Positions 26,688-35,632 of a stretch of 64,000 bases of DNA are shown here, one piece after another. Each line of letters begins with the position of its first letter. The stretch's first letter is position 1. Origin of the DNA: a candidate division KSB1 bacterium (GTDB taxonomy: Bacteria > Zhuqueibacterota > Zhuqueibacteria > Thermofontimicrobiales > Thermofontimicrobiaceae); NCBI GenBank assembly GCA_034506395.1, contig JAPDPQ010000021.1, forward strand, positions 32,232 to 96,231, read 5' to 3'. The translations under genes were made by a program, and so were the position numbers. Under the pieces are notes generated by a model. The model did no database searches, had not been told where the DNA came from, and saw nothing but the letters and a program-made list of their open reading frames with translations.

Positions 26688-27515
26688 TTAAAACACGACG
26701 AAACGAAGGTAAAGATAAATCAGCGGAGCCATGAACAAAGGGGCATCAAAGCGATCCAGAAAACCGCCGTGACCTGGTAGAATCCCGGACGTGTCTTTCA
26801 CTCCAGCATCTCGTTTGAAAACCGATTCGACCAAGTCGCCGATTTGGCTCATAACACCGACCAGGAGGCCAATAACCAGGCTATGAATCAGATGGAACTC
26901 TTTAATGAGAAGCTGATGGCAGACATAAGCGGTTATGATCGCGAAGATGAATCCGGCCACAGCGCCTTCGATGGTCTTGTGCGGACTGATACGCTGGTAA
27001 AGCTTATGTCGCCCCCAGGCCGATCCAATGAAGTAAGCGGCGGTATCGCAGATCCAAATGGTAATTAGCATCAATAGGATCCATCGACCACCAGCGGCAT
27101 ATTCAACTCCCAATGAACGCGGCAACTCTCGGATCAGAATATTGAATCCAAAAAATATGCTGGGATAGAAAAATCCCCAGGTTGTTGCAGCGATATTATA
27201 GGTCGCTGAACCATGATTGCGAAACAATTCAATAAGCAAGGTGACATAGAACAGTCCCGCGATGATGAGCCAGAGCGTGTCGATCCCAAAATAGAAGAAA
27301 GAAAGAGTGATTAGCACCGTTCCGATCGATCCTAACCACTTGAGAGGATGCATCTGTTTTCGCTCTGTCAATTGGTAAAATTCGTATTGTGCAAGAAGAT
27401 TAATGAGCAGTACCAGTCCTACAAATGGTAAACCGCCCAAGAGAGTTAAGGTAACGATGATCGGGATGCCAAAAATGGCCACTAGAACCCGATAGCCTAA
27501 TTTTTTGAACGACAA
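26688..27515 (-). CDS. cdsA: Phosphatidate cytidylyltransferase
   Basis: CdsA makes CDP-diacylglycerol from phosphatidate and CTP in the inner membrane, feeding pssA at 6.2 kb. The 275-residue protein has about seven hydrophobic helices. Its C-terminal signature runs SQIGDLVESVFKRDAGVKD and then TSGILPGHGGFLDRFD (about 224-260), including the conserved K-R-D-x3-K-D and GHGGxxDRxD. The start is a TTG at 27515 with GGGAG seven bases upstream. It lies 113 bp downstream of rlpA. Undecaprenyl synthase and IspC, frequent neighbours, are not seen. Confidence 0.95.
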   Translation of the reverse strand: MSFKKLGYRVLVAIFGIPIIVTLTLLGGLPFVGLVLLINLLAQYEFYQLTERKQMHPLKWLGSIGTVLITLSFFYFGIDTLWLIIAGLFYVTLLIELFRNHGSATYNIAATTWGFFYPSIFFGFNILIRELPRSLGVEYAAGGRWILLMLITIWICDTAAYFIGSAWGRHKLYQRISPHKTIEGAVAGFIFAIITAYVCHQLLIKEFHLIHSLVIGLLVGVMSQIGDLVESVFKRDAGVKDTSGILPGHGGFLDRFDAPLFMAPLIYLYLRFVVF

Positions 27516-27628
27516 ATGATAACTCCCTTTAAAAGTTCATGAATGAATGGGTGGTGTTGGAGCAAAACATTTATTTAGTCAGCCTCTAAAATTGATACAC
27601 ATGGCTATGGAGCTCGTTCGAATTTGAA

Positions 27629-28237
27629 CTATTTGTTCTGTTCAGGGAGAGATAGGACTTCGATTGCCACCTGGACGATGCCGGCAGAGATCATGTCCAG
27701 TTTTTGAGCTGCGGCGTAGGATAAATCGATGATGCGTGATTTCTCCTTTGGTCCTCGGTCGTTAATTCGAACGACAACTGACTCGTTATTGAACAAGTTG
27801 GTCACCCGCACGATGGTACCAAACGGCAACGAAGGATGGGCGGCTGTTAATTGATATGGGTCATAACGCTCACCACTGGCGGTTTTGTTGCCCTTCATGC
27901 TCATGGAATAATAAGAAGCATACCCAGTTTCAAATTTCTTTTGATGGAGTTGGAGCGGCTTCCCAGGGCGTTCGGACATCTGATCTTCAAAATCGAGCAA
28001 GATAATACCATCCATCGCATCGAAATTTCGGACCTGCTCCTGCGCTTTCACTTTTTGCTTCCGAGATTTTTCTTGTACCTCAACCGAGGCTGCTTTTGCC
28101 TCCTTCGCCTGCCGTTGCTCCTCCCGCTCATCAATAAAAACGATTCCATCGATCTCTTGAGGTTGTTGACGATATGGCATCAATCTGGAGCAGCTCAAAA
28201 AAGACAAAACAACTATTAATCCGAGCAATTGTTTCAT
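27629..28237 (-). CDS. rlpA: RlpA-like septal ring lipoprotein
   Basis: A 202-residue lipoprotein with a short signal peptide and lipobox LSFLSC (mature Cys near 16). A low-complexity charged linker follows (about 25-95), then a double-psi beta-barrel domain (about 105-202). The barrel shows GYASYYSMSMKGNKTASGE, LPFGTIVRVTN, and VVRINDRGPKEKSRIIDLS. RlpA proteins are lytic transglycosylases or septal glycan binders; no SPOR domain is present here. The frame is open to 28276, but the ATG at 28237 has GAGG upstream and begins the signal peptide. Confidence 0.93.
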   Translation of the reverse strand: MKQLLGLIVVLSFLSCSRLMPYRQQPQEIDGIVFIDEREEQRQAKEAKAASVEVQEKSRKQKVKAQEQVRNFDAMDGIILLDFEDQMSERPGKPLQLHQKKFETGYASYYSMSMKGNKTASGERYDPYQLTAAHPSLPFGTIVRVTNLFNNESVVVRINDRGPKEKSRIIDLSYAAAQKLDMISAGIVQVAIEVLSLPEQNK

Positions 28238-28390
28238 CGATTGCACCTCATTATCGCATTTCTGACAACGTGGCAACTATCGGATGAAGAAAGGCCTTCT
28301 GCATATACCGAAGTGACGAATTTATCTTCATGGTTAGTCATTTCGCTGATTGAAAACTTAGCTTCCATTTCAAATGGAAACTGCGAACCA

Positions 28391-29311
28391 TCAGCATTGT
28401 TGCAATTGGATGCTGCCAATGAGCTCGTTCATTTTGTGGATCTGATGCTGTTCGACGTACTTTTCCAACTCAGTAACCAATCGCGCTCCGATATCGGGAT
28501 CGACGAAGTTGGCGGTTCCAATTTGTACTGCCGTTGCGCCAGTGATCAGAAATTCCAGTACATCATGCAGATGCATGATTCCCCCGATGCCGATCACAGG
28601 GATCTTTACGGCGCGCACCACTTCAAATACCTTGGCAATAGCAATTGGTTTGATCGCCGGGCCGGAGAGCCCACCCGTAATCGTCGCTAATTTGGGTCGG
28701 CGCGTTTGGATGTCCACGGCCATTCCGACTAGGGTATTGATTACGGATAAGGCGTCGGCCCCAGCAGATTCGGCTGAGATGGCAATTTCGCTGATCGATG
28801 TCACATTAGGGCTCAACTTGACGATCAGGCAGCGATCGGTCTCTTGCCGTGCCAATCGGGTGACGGAGGCTGTGATGTGTGGATCGGCGCTAAAGGCCAT
28901 TCCTCCCTCTTTGACATTGGGACAAGAGACATTTAATTCATAACCATTCACCCCACCAGCAGCCTCGATCTCCGCCACCACGCGGGCAAAATCCTCCACA
29001 GTTTTGCCTGCTACATTGACGATCACAGCGCAGGTCAGTTGTTTTAAAAATGGGAGCTTGTCAGAAATAAATTTTTTGACGCCCACATTGGCCAGGCCAA
29101 TGGAATTGAGCATGCCACCGCAGGTTTCTGCAATTCGGGGCCCTGGGTTTCCTGGTCGCGGAGTTAATGAAACAGCCTTGGTAACTAAGCCGCCCAATCG
29201 ATTTAAATCATAAAATGAGGCATATTCCTCGCCATATCCGAAAGTGCCAGAGGCGGTCAAAATCGGGTTGCGCAGCGTCAACGGGCCTAATTTTACAGAA
29301 AGATCACTCAC
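28391..29311 (-). CDS. pyrD: Dihydroorotate dehydrogenase, class 1B catalytic subunit
   Basis: PyrD oxidises dihydroorotate to orotate in pyrimidine synthesis. The 306-residue FMN barrel starts DLSVKLGPLTLRNPILTASG and has the class 1 catalytic cysteine (C130) in YELNVSCPNVKEGG; the FMN-binding GGLSGPAIKPIA and IGIGGIMHLHD segments follow. Class 1B enzymes pass electrons to NAD through PyrK. The pyrK gene overlaps its start by 8 bp upstream, so the two are translationally coupled. The ATG at 29311 fits the family start. Confidence 0.96.
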   Translation of the reverse strand: MSDLSVKLGPLTLRNPILTASGTFGYGEEYASFYDLNRLGGLVTKAVSLTPRPGNPGPRIAETCGGMLNSIGLANVGVKKFISDKLPFLKQLTCAVIVNVAGKTVEDFARVVAEIEAAGGVNGYELNVSCPNVKEGGMAFSADPHITASVTRLARQETDRCLIVKLSPNVTSISEIAISAESAGADALSVINTLVGMAVDIQTRRPKLATITGGLSGPAIKPIAIAKVFEVVRAVKIPVIGIGGIMHLHDVLEFLITGATAVQIGTANFVDPDIGARLVTELEKYVEQHQIHKMNELIGSIQLQQC

Positions 29312-30134
29312 TAAAATCGATCTCGTTTATATTAAAGACTGGACCATCTTTGCAAACATATTTATAAGGATTCAACGGGTCATTGGAGTCGACCACGCAT
29401 CCCAAGCACGCTCCAAAGCCGCAGGCCATCATGGTTTCCAATGATACTTGGCATGTCCAGCCAAGCCGGGCCGCCAAAGGTTGCAGCTGTCTGAACATGG
29501 GATTCGGTCCGCAGGCGTAGATCACCGGGGCAGGGGATTGAATTTGATGTCGCTGCTGAGAAAACAAATCGATCACTGTGCCTTTGAAACCTCGGGAACC
29601 GTCATCAGTAGCGAGGAGGTAAGGGATCTCGAGCTCAGCAAAATCTTCTAGGCAGCAAATGTTCGAATGGGATTTATTCCCATAAAACAACTTGGTTGAT
29701 ATGTTTCGCTGGTGAAGCATTTGAGCAAGAAATAACAGCGGCGCAATGCCTAATCCCCCAGCTAGAAGAATTGCCTCGCTGCATCCTCTTGGGATCGAAA
29801 ATCGGTTGCCCAGAGGACCTAGAATCGAAATTGAATCGCCGACCTCATATTGCGCCAAGCGAGCCGTTCCTTGACCAATCACTTGTACCAGAATCTCAAA
29901 CCAAAGTCCCTTGGGGTCTACGCGGTGCACGCTGAATGGACGCCGCAACAAAGGGATATACTGCTCCGAAACTTTAATATTGACAAACTGGCCGGGCTGA
30001 AACAAGGGCGATAGCAATTCGCTTTCAAAACGCAAGCGCACAATGTGCGGCGCAAGCCAGGTTTTGTTGACGATCGGACAATTGAGCGATTGAGGAGATG
30101 TGTGAGCAGGGGCATCGATGCGCTTATCAAACAT
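29304..30134 (-). CDS. pyrK: Dihydroorotate dehydrogenase electron transfer subunit
   Basis: PyrK carries FAD and a 2Fe-2S cluster and links PyrD to NAD. The 276-residue protein has the FAD-binding RRPFSVHRVDP segment (about 64-74) and the NAD-binding LLAGGLGIAPLLFLAQ (about 140-155). Four C-terminal cluster cysteines sit near C238, C243, C246 and C261 (CGFGACLGC and YVCKDGPVF). The ATG at 30134 has AGGG upstream. It lies 6 bp downstream of the TPR lipoprotein gene and overlaps pyrD by 8 bp, suggesting one long transcript. Confidence 0.94.
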   Translation of the reverse strand: MFDKRIDAPAHTSPQSLNCPIVNKTWLAPHIVRLRFESELLSPLFQPGQFVNIKVSEQYIPLLRRPFSVHRVDPKGLWFEILVQVIGQGTARLAQYEVGDSISILGPLGNRFSIPRGCSEAILLAGGLGIAPLLFLAQMLHQRNISTKLFYGNKSHSNICCLEDFAELEIPYLLATDDGSRGFKGTVIDLFSQQRHQIQSPAPVIYACGPNPMFRQLQPLAARLGWTCQVSLETMMACGFGACLGCVVDSNDPLNPYKYVCKDGPVFNINEIDFSE

Positions 30135-30140
30135 AGTTCC

Positions 30141-32474
30141 CTACCATCGTCGCGGTGATTTTCTTCGGGGATCGTTCTTTTCCATCTCCTGACGTAACAG
30201 CCTGCGATACTGTTCGCGATCACTGAGGGCACTGTCTGCCAACTGTGTGGAATCACTGGTCGCCTTTTTCGCTAAAGCGCTCGCATCCACCACGGACTCG
30301 TCTTTTTTAATCTGGCTTGAAGATGTCCGCGATTTGATTACCTCGTCCACTTTAGGCTTCACCCGTTTAGCATATGGAGAAGTCGGATAATCGCTCACCA
30401 AATGCTGATAAATTTCAAACGCCTTATCGAAATGCTGTATGTCATGTTCATAAATATAACCCATGGCCATCAATGCCTTGGGTGCGTATTCCGAACCTGG
30501 CGCCTGCTCATAGATCGATTGGAATGTATCCAGTGCTTCCTGATATTGGCGTCGATCCAAATAAGCTTGTTCAGCCAACGCATATTTAGTTGCCAGGGCA
30601 GCGTTCGGATCCACTATCGAAATTGTCTTGATTTTCTTTCGCGCTTTTTGAGCTAAAGGATCATCGGGATATTGGGCAATCAGCCGTTGATAGACGGAAT
30701 CGGCCAACAAGGTATCCTGTTTGAACTTTTCGCAGATATAACCAATCGAAAACAGAGTCCTGGGGATCACCTGACGCGATGTGTCCATTTCCAGAATATC
30801 GATATATTCTTTCAAGGCGGAATCAGGTTGGGAGAATTCAAACAAATAGAGCTCTGCAAGCGCCAATTTGGCTTTCACTAATTCCTGAAATGCGGTCCCT
30901 TGTTGTTCAGTTTTGCCAGTCGCCCCTTTTGATTGATAAAATTGCTCGTAGAGCAATTTATTTTTAGTGTACTGAGCGTAATATCGATCATACATTGGGT
31001 ACAGCGAATCGGCGACATAACTTTGGAGATAATTCAAAGGAATGCGTAAAGATTGAGCAACTAAACTATCTAACAAGGTGGGTTCTACCACTGGTTTTCG
31101 CTTTGGGTTTAATGGATCCGTGGTAATAATTTTCTCACCAAATCGATCATAATGCTTGCCATAATATTTTTCATAAATCGGAATTAATTTATGTTGGGCG
31201 ACTGTAAGCGAGTCCAGCGGGATAAACAGGGCGGTAGCAACAAGCGTATCTAATTTGGTATGGGATAGCTTCGGAAGTTCTTCGCTGTTCAGATCATATT
31301 TATCCAGTATAGCAGCGATCGAATCTCCTCGGGCCATGCTTTTCTGCTGGGCTAAGATAGTGGCGCGCAAACTTAGCATCTGCTGAATGTTCTTACTGAT
31401 GGTCCTTGCCTCTGGGATGATCTCGGCGCTGGCATTTTCGAGAATGGCTTTGTCGAAAAATTCTTTGGCTTGTTCATAATTGCCGTCTCGGTCCTGGTAA
31501 ATTTTCCCCAAAAAATAATATGCAGTGGCCGCCTCTTCGGTTTTCGGATGACGCGAGATGATGTCCAGATACCATTCAATCGCGTGATCGAATTCCCCTT
31601 TCAGACGATAACAATGACCGATCTCCAGGCGGCAAACTGGCCAGTTCTCTTCATTCACCACATCCCCGAGCAAGTTATTGAAGATCTTTATGGCATCATC
31701 AAAGCTTTTCATTTCTTTCAGCGCCAAGCCGGCTCGAAACATGGCGTTGAACTCAAATTTGGAATCGGGGCTATATTTTCTGGCTTGTTTGTAGCTTTCA
31801 ACCGCACTGGCGAAGTTTTTGAGCAAAAAGTGGCACTCACCCATTTCGTAATAGGCTTTGGCGCGCAACGTTTTGTCCCTGGTTCGCCGGGCTGCAGTCT
31901 GATACTCTGAAATAGCAGTGACATAATCTTTCTTGTGCTTAAACAGCCCGCCCAATAAGAACTGAGCTTCGTCCCGAATCTCGTCGGTTGCTTTGCTGTT
32001 CAAGATATCATGAAAGTTCTTCTCAGCAGCATCGTACTCTTGCAGCTCAATATTCGTTTTCCCATACCATAATTTGCTCGCCGCGAAAAATTCACTATTA
32101 GGAAAATTCTGAATGAGCTCCAGAAATTTGCGCTGGGCTTTATTATACTCCTCCTTGCGATAGAAACATTGTCCCAACAAGAACAGCGCATCATCAACAT
32201 ATTTGCTGTTGGGATAGAACTCCAACACCTTGGATGCCTTTTCTATCGATTTGTCGTAATTTTGCAGCTCGAGCGAACTGGGTTTGTTCGGATTGGCGGA
32301 TCGTTGCTGGCTTGACCCTCGCCTTTTCGTCATATCTTCCAATCGCTTGAGGCGTTGCTTTTCAGCGTCATTATAATATTTCTTAGCGTTGAAGAAAGTG
32401 TTGTAATAAGCACAACTGGAAACAAAGCTCAACAGCAACGCTAAGACCACAAGTTTTAACCCGCTTAGTTTCAT
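30141..32474 (-). CDS. Tetratricopeptide-repeat outer-membrane lipoprotein
   Basis: A 777-residue lipoprotein: signal peptide ending in lipobox FVSSC (C21), mature N-terminus CAYYNTFFNAKKYY, a motif typical of FCB-group TPR lipoproteins. TPR-like helix pairs run from about 75 to 345 (GQCFYRKEEYNKAQRKFLEL is one) and again from about 530 to 735. Between them, about 375-515, is a non-TPR insert containing two copies of a roughly 38-residue module (408-445 and 468-505). It overlaps the sirtuin gene by 4 bp (ATGA) and precedes pyrK. A BamD or Tol/Pal-like assembly role is inference only. Confidence 0.85.
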   Translation of the reverse strand: MKLSGLKLVVLALLLSFVSSCAYYNTFFNAKKYYNDAEKQRLKRLEDMTKRRGSSQQRSANPNKPSSLELQNYDKSIEKASKVLEFYPNSKYVDDALFLLGQCFYRKEEYNKAQRKFLELIQNFPNSEFFAASKLWYGKTNIELQEYDAAEKNFHDILNSKATDEIRDEAQFLLGGLFKHKKDYVTAISEYQTAARRTRDKTLRAKAYYEMGECHFLLKNFASAVESYKQARKYSPDSKFEFNAMFRAGLALKEMKSFDDAIKIFNNLLGDVVNEENWPVCRLEIGHCYRLKGEFDHAIEWYLDIISRHPKTEEAATAYYFLGKIYQDRDGNYEQAKEFFDKAILENASAEIIPEARTISKNIQQMLSLRATILAQQKSMARGDSIAAILDKYDLNSEELPKLSHTKLDTLVATALFIPLDSLTVAQHKLIPIYEKYYGKHYDRFGEKIITTDPLNPKRKPVVEPTLLDSLVAQSLRIPLNYLQSYVADSLYPMYDRYYAQYTKNKLLYEQFYQSKGATGKTEQQGTAFQELVKAKLALAELYLFEFSQPDSALKEYIDILEMDTSRQVIPRTLFSIGYICEKFKQDTLLADSVYQRLIAQYPDDPLAQKARKKIKTISIVDPNAALATKYALAEQAYLDRRQYQEALDTFQSIYEQAPGSEYAPKALMAMGYIYEHDIQHFDKAFEIYQHLVSDYPTSPYAKRVKPKVDEVIKSRTSSSQIKKDESVVDASALAKKATSDSTQLADSALSDREQYRRLLRQEMEKNDPRRKSPRRW

Positions 32475-33208
32475 GATTCGCCCATAGAGAGCCGTTCGAT
32501 CAATTGGGGCAAAATTTCACCAGATTTCCCCATGATGGCTTCGTCAACCAAATTGGTGATGGCAGTGGGATTGGTGTTAATCTCTACCACATAAGCGCCA
32601 GCGTGTTTTGCCTCAATCGGCAAGGAAGCGGCGGGTTGGACCACCGCTGATGTTCCGATGGTCAGAAAAACATCCGCAGATTCCGCCGCAGCAAATGAAT
32701 CCAATAGCACCTGATGCGGTAGCGCTTCCCCAAACCAAACCACATCGGGCCGAATAAGCCCCCCGCAATCGCATCGGGGAAGCTCAGCCCCATTGAAATG
32801 AGGAATAGTATCCCAACGTTTATTACAGTCAACGCAGCGATTTCTCATTATGTTCCCATGTAGCTCATAGATTCTTTTGCTGCCAGCTCGTTGGTGTAAG
32901 TTGTCGACATTTTGAGTGATCAAATGGAAATCATCGTACATGGACTCCAATTTGACCAGCGCATAATGTCCTGGATTCGGGTTGACTTGACTGATCAAGG
33001 TTTTCCGATAATTATACCATTCCCAAACCAATTTCGGGTTGCGAATAAAGGCGTCAAAATTGGCCAGTTCCTCGGGCCGAAATTGTTTCCATAATCCCTC
33101 ATCGCCCCGAAAGGTCGGAACTCCACTTTCGGCTGAGATACCAGCTCCGGTCAGGACGACCACAGTGTGAGCAGATTTTAATTTGCCAATAAATGTGTCT
33201 GAAAACAT
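32471..33208 (-). CDS. cobB: Sirtuin-type NAD-dependent protein deacylase
   Basis: A 245-residue Sir2-family enzyme that removes acyl groups from lysines with NAD. It has the Rossmann start TGAGISAESGVPTFRG (about 20-35), the TQNVDNLHQRAG loop (about 98-109) and the catalytic H117 in ELHGN. The zinc cysteines are C125, C128, C146 and C148, the last pair spaced CxC rather than the usual CxxC. The ATG at 33208 has GGGAG upstream. A promoter is predicted at 33235-33263. The end overlaps the TPR lipoprotein start. Confidence 0.95.
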   Translation of the reverse strand: MFSDTFIGKLKSAHTVVVLTGAGISAESGVPTFRGDEGLWKQFRPEELANFDAFIRNPKLVWEWYNYRKTLISQVNPNPGHYALVKLESMYDDFHLITQNVDNLHQRAGSKRIYELHGNIMRNRCVDCNKRWDTIPHFNGAELPRCDCGGLIRPDVVWFGEALPHQVLLDSFAAAESADVFLTIGTSAVVQPAASLPIEAKHAGAYVVEINTNPTAITNLVDEAIMGKSGEILPQLIERLSMGES

Positions 33209-33234
33209 TGAACGCTCCCTTAAATTTTTATCTT

Positions 33235-33263
33235 AAAATAGCATTTTTAATCCAAATTAGCAA
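33235..33263 (-). promoter_or_regulatory. Possible promoter for the sirtuin-TPR-pyrK-pyrD unit
   Basis: On the minus strand TTGCTA (33263-33258) and TATTTT (33240-33235) are 17 bp apart, about 26 bp before the sirtuin ATG. Both boxes are partial matches. Confidence 0.4.
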
Positions 33264-33338
33264 GCAAATTGTTTGATGACTGTTTTGTGGATCGGCTGAC
33301 AAGCTATCGTGTCAGAAAAATAAATAAATTATTTTAAC

Positions 33339-33367
33339 TTGATAATTGAGATTTTTTTTGCTATTAT
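33339..33367 (+). promoter_or_regulatory. Sigma70-like promoter for the SLBB gene
   Basis: TTGATA (33339-33344) and TATTAT (33362-33367) with a 17-bp spacer, about 65 bp before the ATG at 33433. It diverges from the sirtuin promoter. Confidence 0.6.
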
Positions 33368-33432
33368 TCGCTCGATAAATTAAAAAATGATAGAGTGACG
33401 ACTTATTTGGGTGATTGAATCTTGGAGGTAAT

Positions 33433-33930
33433 ATGACATTTAAGCGTGGGTGGATATGGTGGGCGTTATTATTGGTCATTATTCAGACTCTCGTGAGCGA
33501 AAGAATCAGCTTTGCCCAAGATTCGAAATTTCCGCGCGGTGCACAATATTTCTTAGGAACAGATGATCAGCTTTTGATCAAAGTGAATATTTGGGGATTT
33601 GTGGCTAAACCAGGGCAATACTTGGTCCCCAGCGATACCGATGTGATCTCACTGATCGCTTTTGCTGGCGGTCCTCGGGATGGAGCGAAACTCAGTCGCG
33701 TCCGTCTCATTCGCTCCAAAGGAACCGATTCCACCAAGGTGGTCATCGATGTCAACATTAAAAAGTTCGTCGACAAAGGTGATCAATCTCGTATTCCAAT
33801 TTTGCAACCTAATGATACGATTATTGTCTCTGGTTCGACGTGGTATCATGTGGGAAATTTCTTGGGATTTGTCACGAAAGTGGCCACGCTTGTCCAAATC
33901 TACTGGTGGATCGTCTACTATAGCCGTTAG
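33433..33930 (+). CDS. SLBB-domain exported protein
   Basis: A 165-residue protein with an N-terminal signal or anchor helix (about 5-29). One SLBB (soluble ligand binding beta-grasp) domain of the polysaccharide-export type follows (about 50-135: KVNIWGFVAKPGQYLVPSDT, then SLIAFAGGPRDGA). A short hydrophobic C-terminal helix (YWWIVYYSR end) may anchor it. The Poly_export/Wza N-terminal domain is missing, so it is not a full exporter. The ATG at 33433 follows TTGGAGG; the frame opens at 33415. An outer-membrane barrel gene follows 164 bp later. Confidence 0.82.
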   Translation: MTFKRGWIWWALLLVIIQTLVSERISFAQDSKFPRGAQYFLGTDDQLLIKVNIWGFVAKPGQYLVPSDTDVISLIAFAGGPRDGAKLSRVRLIRSKGTDSTKVVIDVNIKKFVDKGDQSRIPILQPNDTIIVSGSTWYHVGNFLGFVTKVATLVQIYWWIVYYSR

Positions 33931-33996
33931 TTTCATGCCAGTTGATTGCAAGTTTGTCATTTTGCAATTAAGTTGTTGTAACATGAAAAATATCTA

Positions 33997-34025
33997 TTGA
34001 CAATATACAAAAAAAACGATAATTT
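33997..34025 (+). promoter_or_regulatory. Sigma70-like promoter for the outer-membrane barrel gene
   Basis: TTGACA (33997-34002) and TAATTT (34020-34025) with a 17-bp spacer, 69 bp before the ATG at 34095. The -35 is a perfect consensus. Confidence 0.6.
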
Positions 34026-34094
34026 GTAGCCGTCAAACCGAACAGAATGGGAATTGCATCACATGGTTATGACAACAATTTGGAGGTTTGAACT

Positions 34095-35246
34095 ATGAAA
34101 GCAAGGAACGCTGTGAGCGCGGGGGTATTGTTGTTGCTATTGACCAGCAGTTTGCCGCTGGCCCATGCCATCGGAATCAATGGGGGCAATGGCCTCACCT
34201 ATGTAAAATCCGCCTGGAACCTCAAGCCCGGCTATTTGACGCTGTACGGCCGCACCCGTTTTTTTGGGAAAGTTTCGACGCAAAACCAACCAACCGCTGT
34301 GACCTATTGGGACGTGCAAGGCGCTTTGAGTTTTAACTATGGCATTACCGATCATGTGGAGCTGGCAATTGCGCCAGTAATGTATCAAGACACCCATCGA
34401 GGCCAAACTGGATACAATATTCCAGATGATCTATTTCTTGGGCTGAAGTTGGGGTCATACAATTTAAAAGGCACATCGCTCACCTGGGCGGTCAGTTTCG
34501 ATACCCGTTTCCCAACTGCAAAATACCATAATGTTCCATTCGAACCTTACTCGGCTGGTACCATCGAGTGGGGCTTTACAACCATGTTGACCTACGCCCG
34601 CGATCCCCTTTACCCAGACGACAATTTGAATATCCACGCCAATTTCGGATATGTCAATCATAATGACGTAGGGAAAAAATTGCTCCCGAGGTACAATATC
34701 AGTGTCACCAATATGAGTCAACAATTTATATACGGCTTTGGAATGAAAATCCCCAGTTCAGAATTCGATTTTTCAATTGAACTTTACGGAAACAAGTTTT
34801 TGCAGCGTCCCCCGCTAACCGCTTACAGTTTGGAAGACTATATTTACCTCTCCCCTGGGATTAGCTATCACGCCTATCGTTGGATGACGCTGAGCTTTTC
34901 GACCGATCTACGATTGTCGGAGGATGTCAACCAATCTTTGGTGGCTCCACCAGCGCCCGATCTGCCTAATTATCCCGGCTGGCGGATCAATCTGGGATTA
35001 AGCCTTACATTATTGCCGACATCAGTGTACCGGCTGAGCGATAAAGATATCCTCATTCGCAAAGCGGAAAGTCGCCGCGAGTTGTTCGAACAAATTATTA
35101 AGGAACAGCGCGAGACCGAATCAGCAGAAGAAGAACTGGAACGCATTAAGGAAGAACGTCGCAAAGCAGAGCGTGAGCTGGAGCGCCTCCGAAGAATCCT
35201 TGAGGGGGATCTGAAAAAGAAAAAGGAAGATTCAAATAATAAATGA
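34095..35246 (+). CDS. Outer-membrane beta-barrel protein with C-terminal coiled coil
   Basis: A 383-residue exported protein. A signal peptide (1-25, ending AHA) precedes alternating amphipathic strands over about 30-320 (GYLTLYGRTRFFGKV, GDFTRFPTAKYHNV-like patterns, FSIELYGNKFLQRPP). These are rich in aromatic residues at strand ends, typical of transmembrane barrels. The last 60 residues are a highly charged coiled coil (about 325-375, rich in Glu, Arg and Lys) ending in poly-Lys. The family is not recognised. The ATG follows TTGGAGG, and a strong terminator follows. Confidence 0.72.
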   Translation: MKARNAVSAGVLLLLLTSSLPLAHAIGINGGNGLTYVKSAWNLKPGYLTLYGRTRFFGKVSTQNQPTAVTYWDVQGALSFNYGITDHVELAIAPVMYQDTHRGQTGYNIPDDLFLGLKLGSYNLKGTSLTWAVSFDTRFPTAKYHNVPFEPYSAGTIEWGFTTMLTYARDPLYPDDNLNIHANFGYVNHNDVGKKLLPRYNISVTNMSQQFIYGFGMKIPSSEFDFSIELYGNKFLQRPPLTAYSLEDYIYLSPGISYHAYRWMTLSFSTDLRLSEDVNQSLVAPPAPDLPNYPGWRINLGLSLTLLPTSVYRLSDKDILIRKAESRRELFEQIIKEQRETESAEEELERIKEERRKAERELERLRRILEGDLKKKKEDSNNK

Positions 35247-35293
35247 GCAGCGCCTCAAAAGTTCAAACCCAAATTGATCAATAAAACTCATCA

Positions 35294-35330
35294 ACTCCTC
35301 TGGGAATTGCTTCCAGGGGAGTTTTTTTTT
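35294..35330 (+). terminator. Rho-independent terminator after the barrel gene
   Basis: The stem ACTCCTCTGGGAA / TTCCAGGGGAGT (35294-35306 with 35311-35322, one bulge and one wobble) is followed by nine T residues. It is about 50 bp after the stop. Confidence 0.85.
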
Positions 35331-35376
35331 AATGTAGAACACATCCATAGCAATTTGGTTTCTAAGGAAAATGAAC

Positions 35377-35405
35377 TTGACTTTTTGCAATTGTTCTTTT
35401 ATATT
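35377..35405 (+). promoter_or_regulatory. Sigma70-like promoter upstream of queH-amrS
   Basis: TTGACT (35377-35382) and TATATT (35400-35405) with a 17-bp spacer. The predicted start near 35412 would leave a leader of about 220 nt before queH. The 35247-35632 gap also holds the preceding terminator and no convincing gene. Confidence 0.6.
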
Positions 35406-35632
35406 GAGACGATCGAGGCAGTGCAGAACAACGGTCAGATATTAACTTTCAATCGCATCGGGCTCGATGGTCTGTTTTGCAAGGAAAACGATTTTGCTTG
35501 TAAAGCAATTGACCCCTAGCTCCTAATCCAGAGCATCAGTTGTTTGCGCTCCAAAAGCAGATAATTCGCATTTACTAGAGTGCTCTGAGATCGAAATTCT
35601 TCCGATCGTACCTGAAAATATTTTGCGTCGTG

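Noticed and set aside
35274..35519. 81-residue frame between the barrel gene and queH
   Set aside because: It contains the terminator hairpin and the queH promoter, so it is not a plausible gene.
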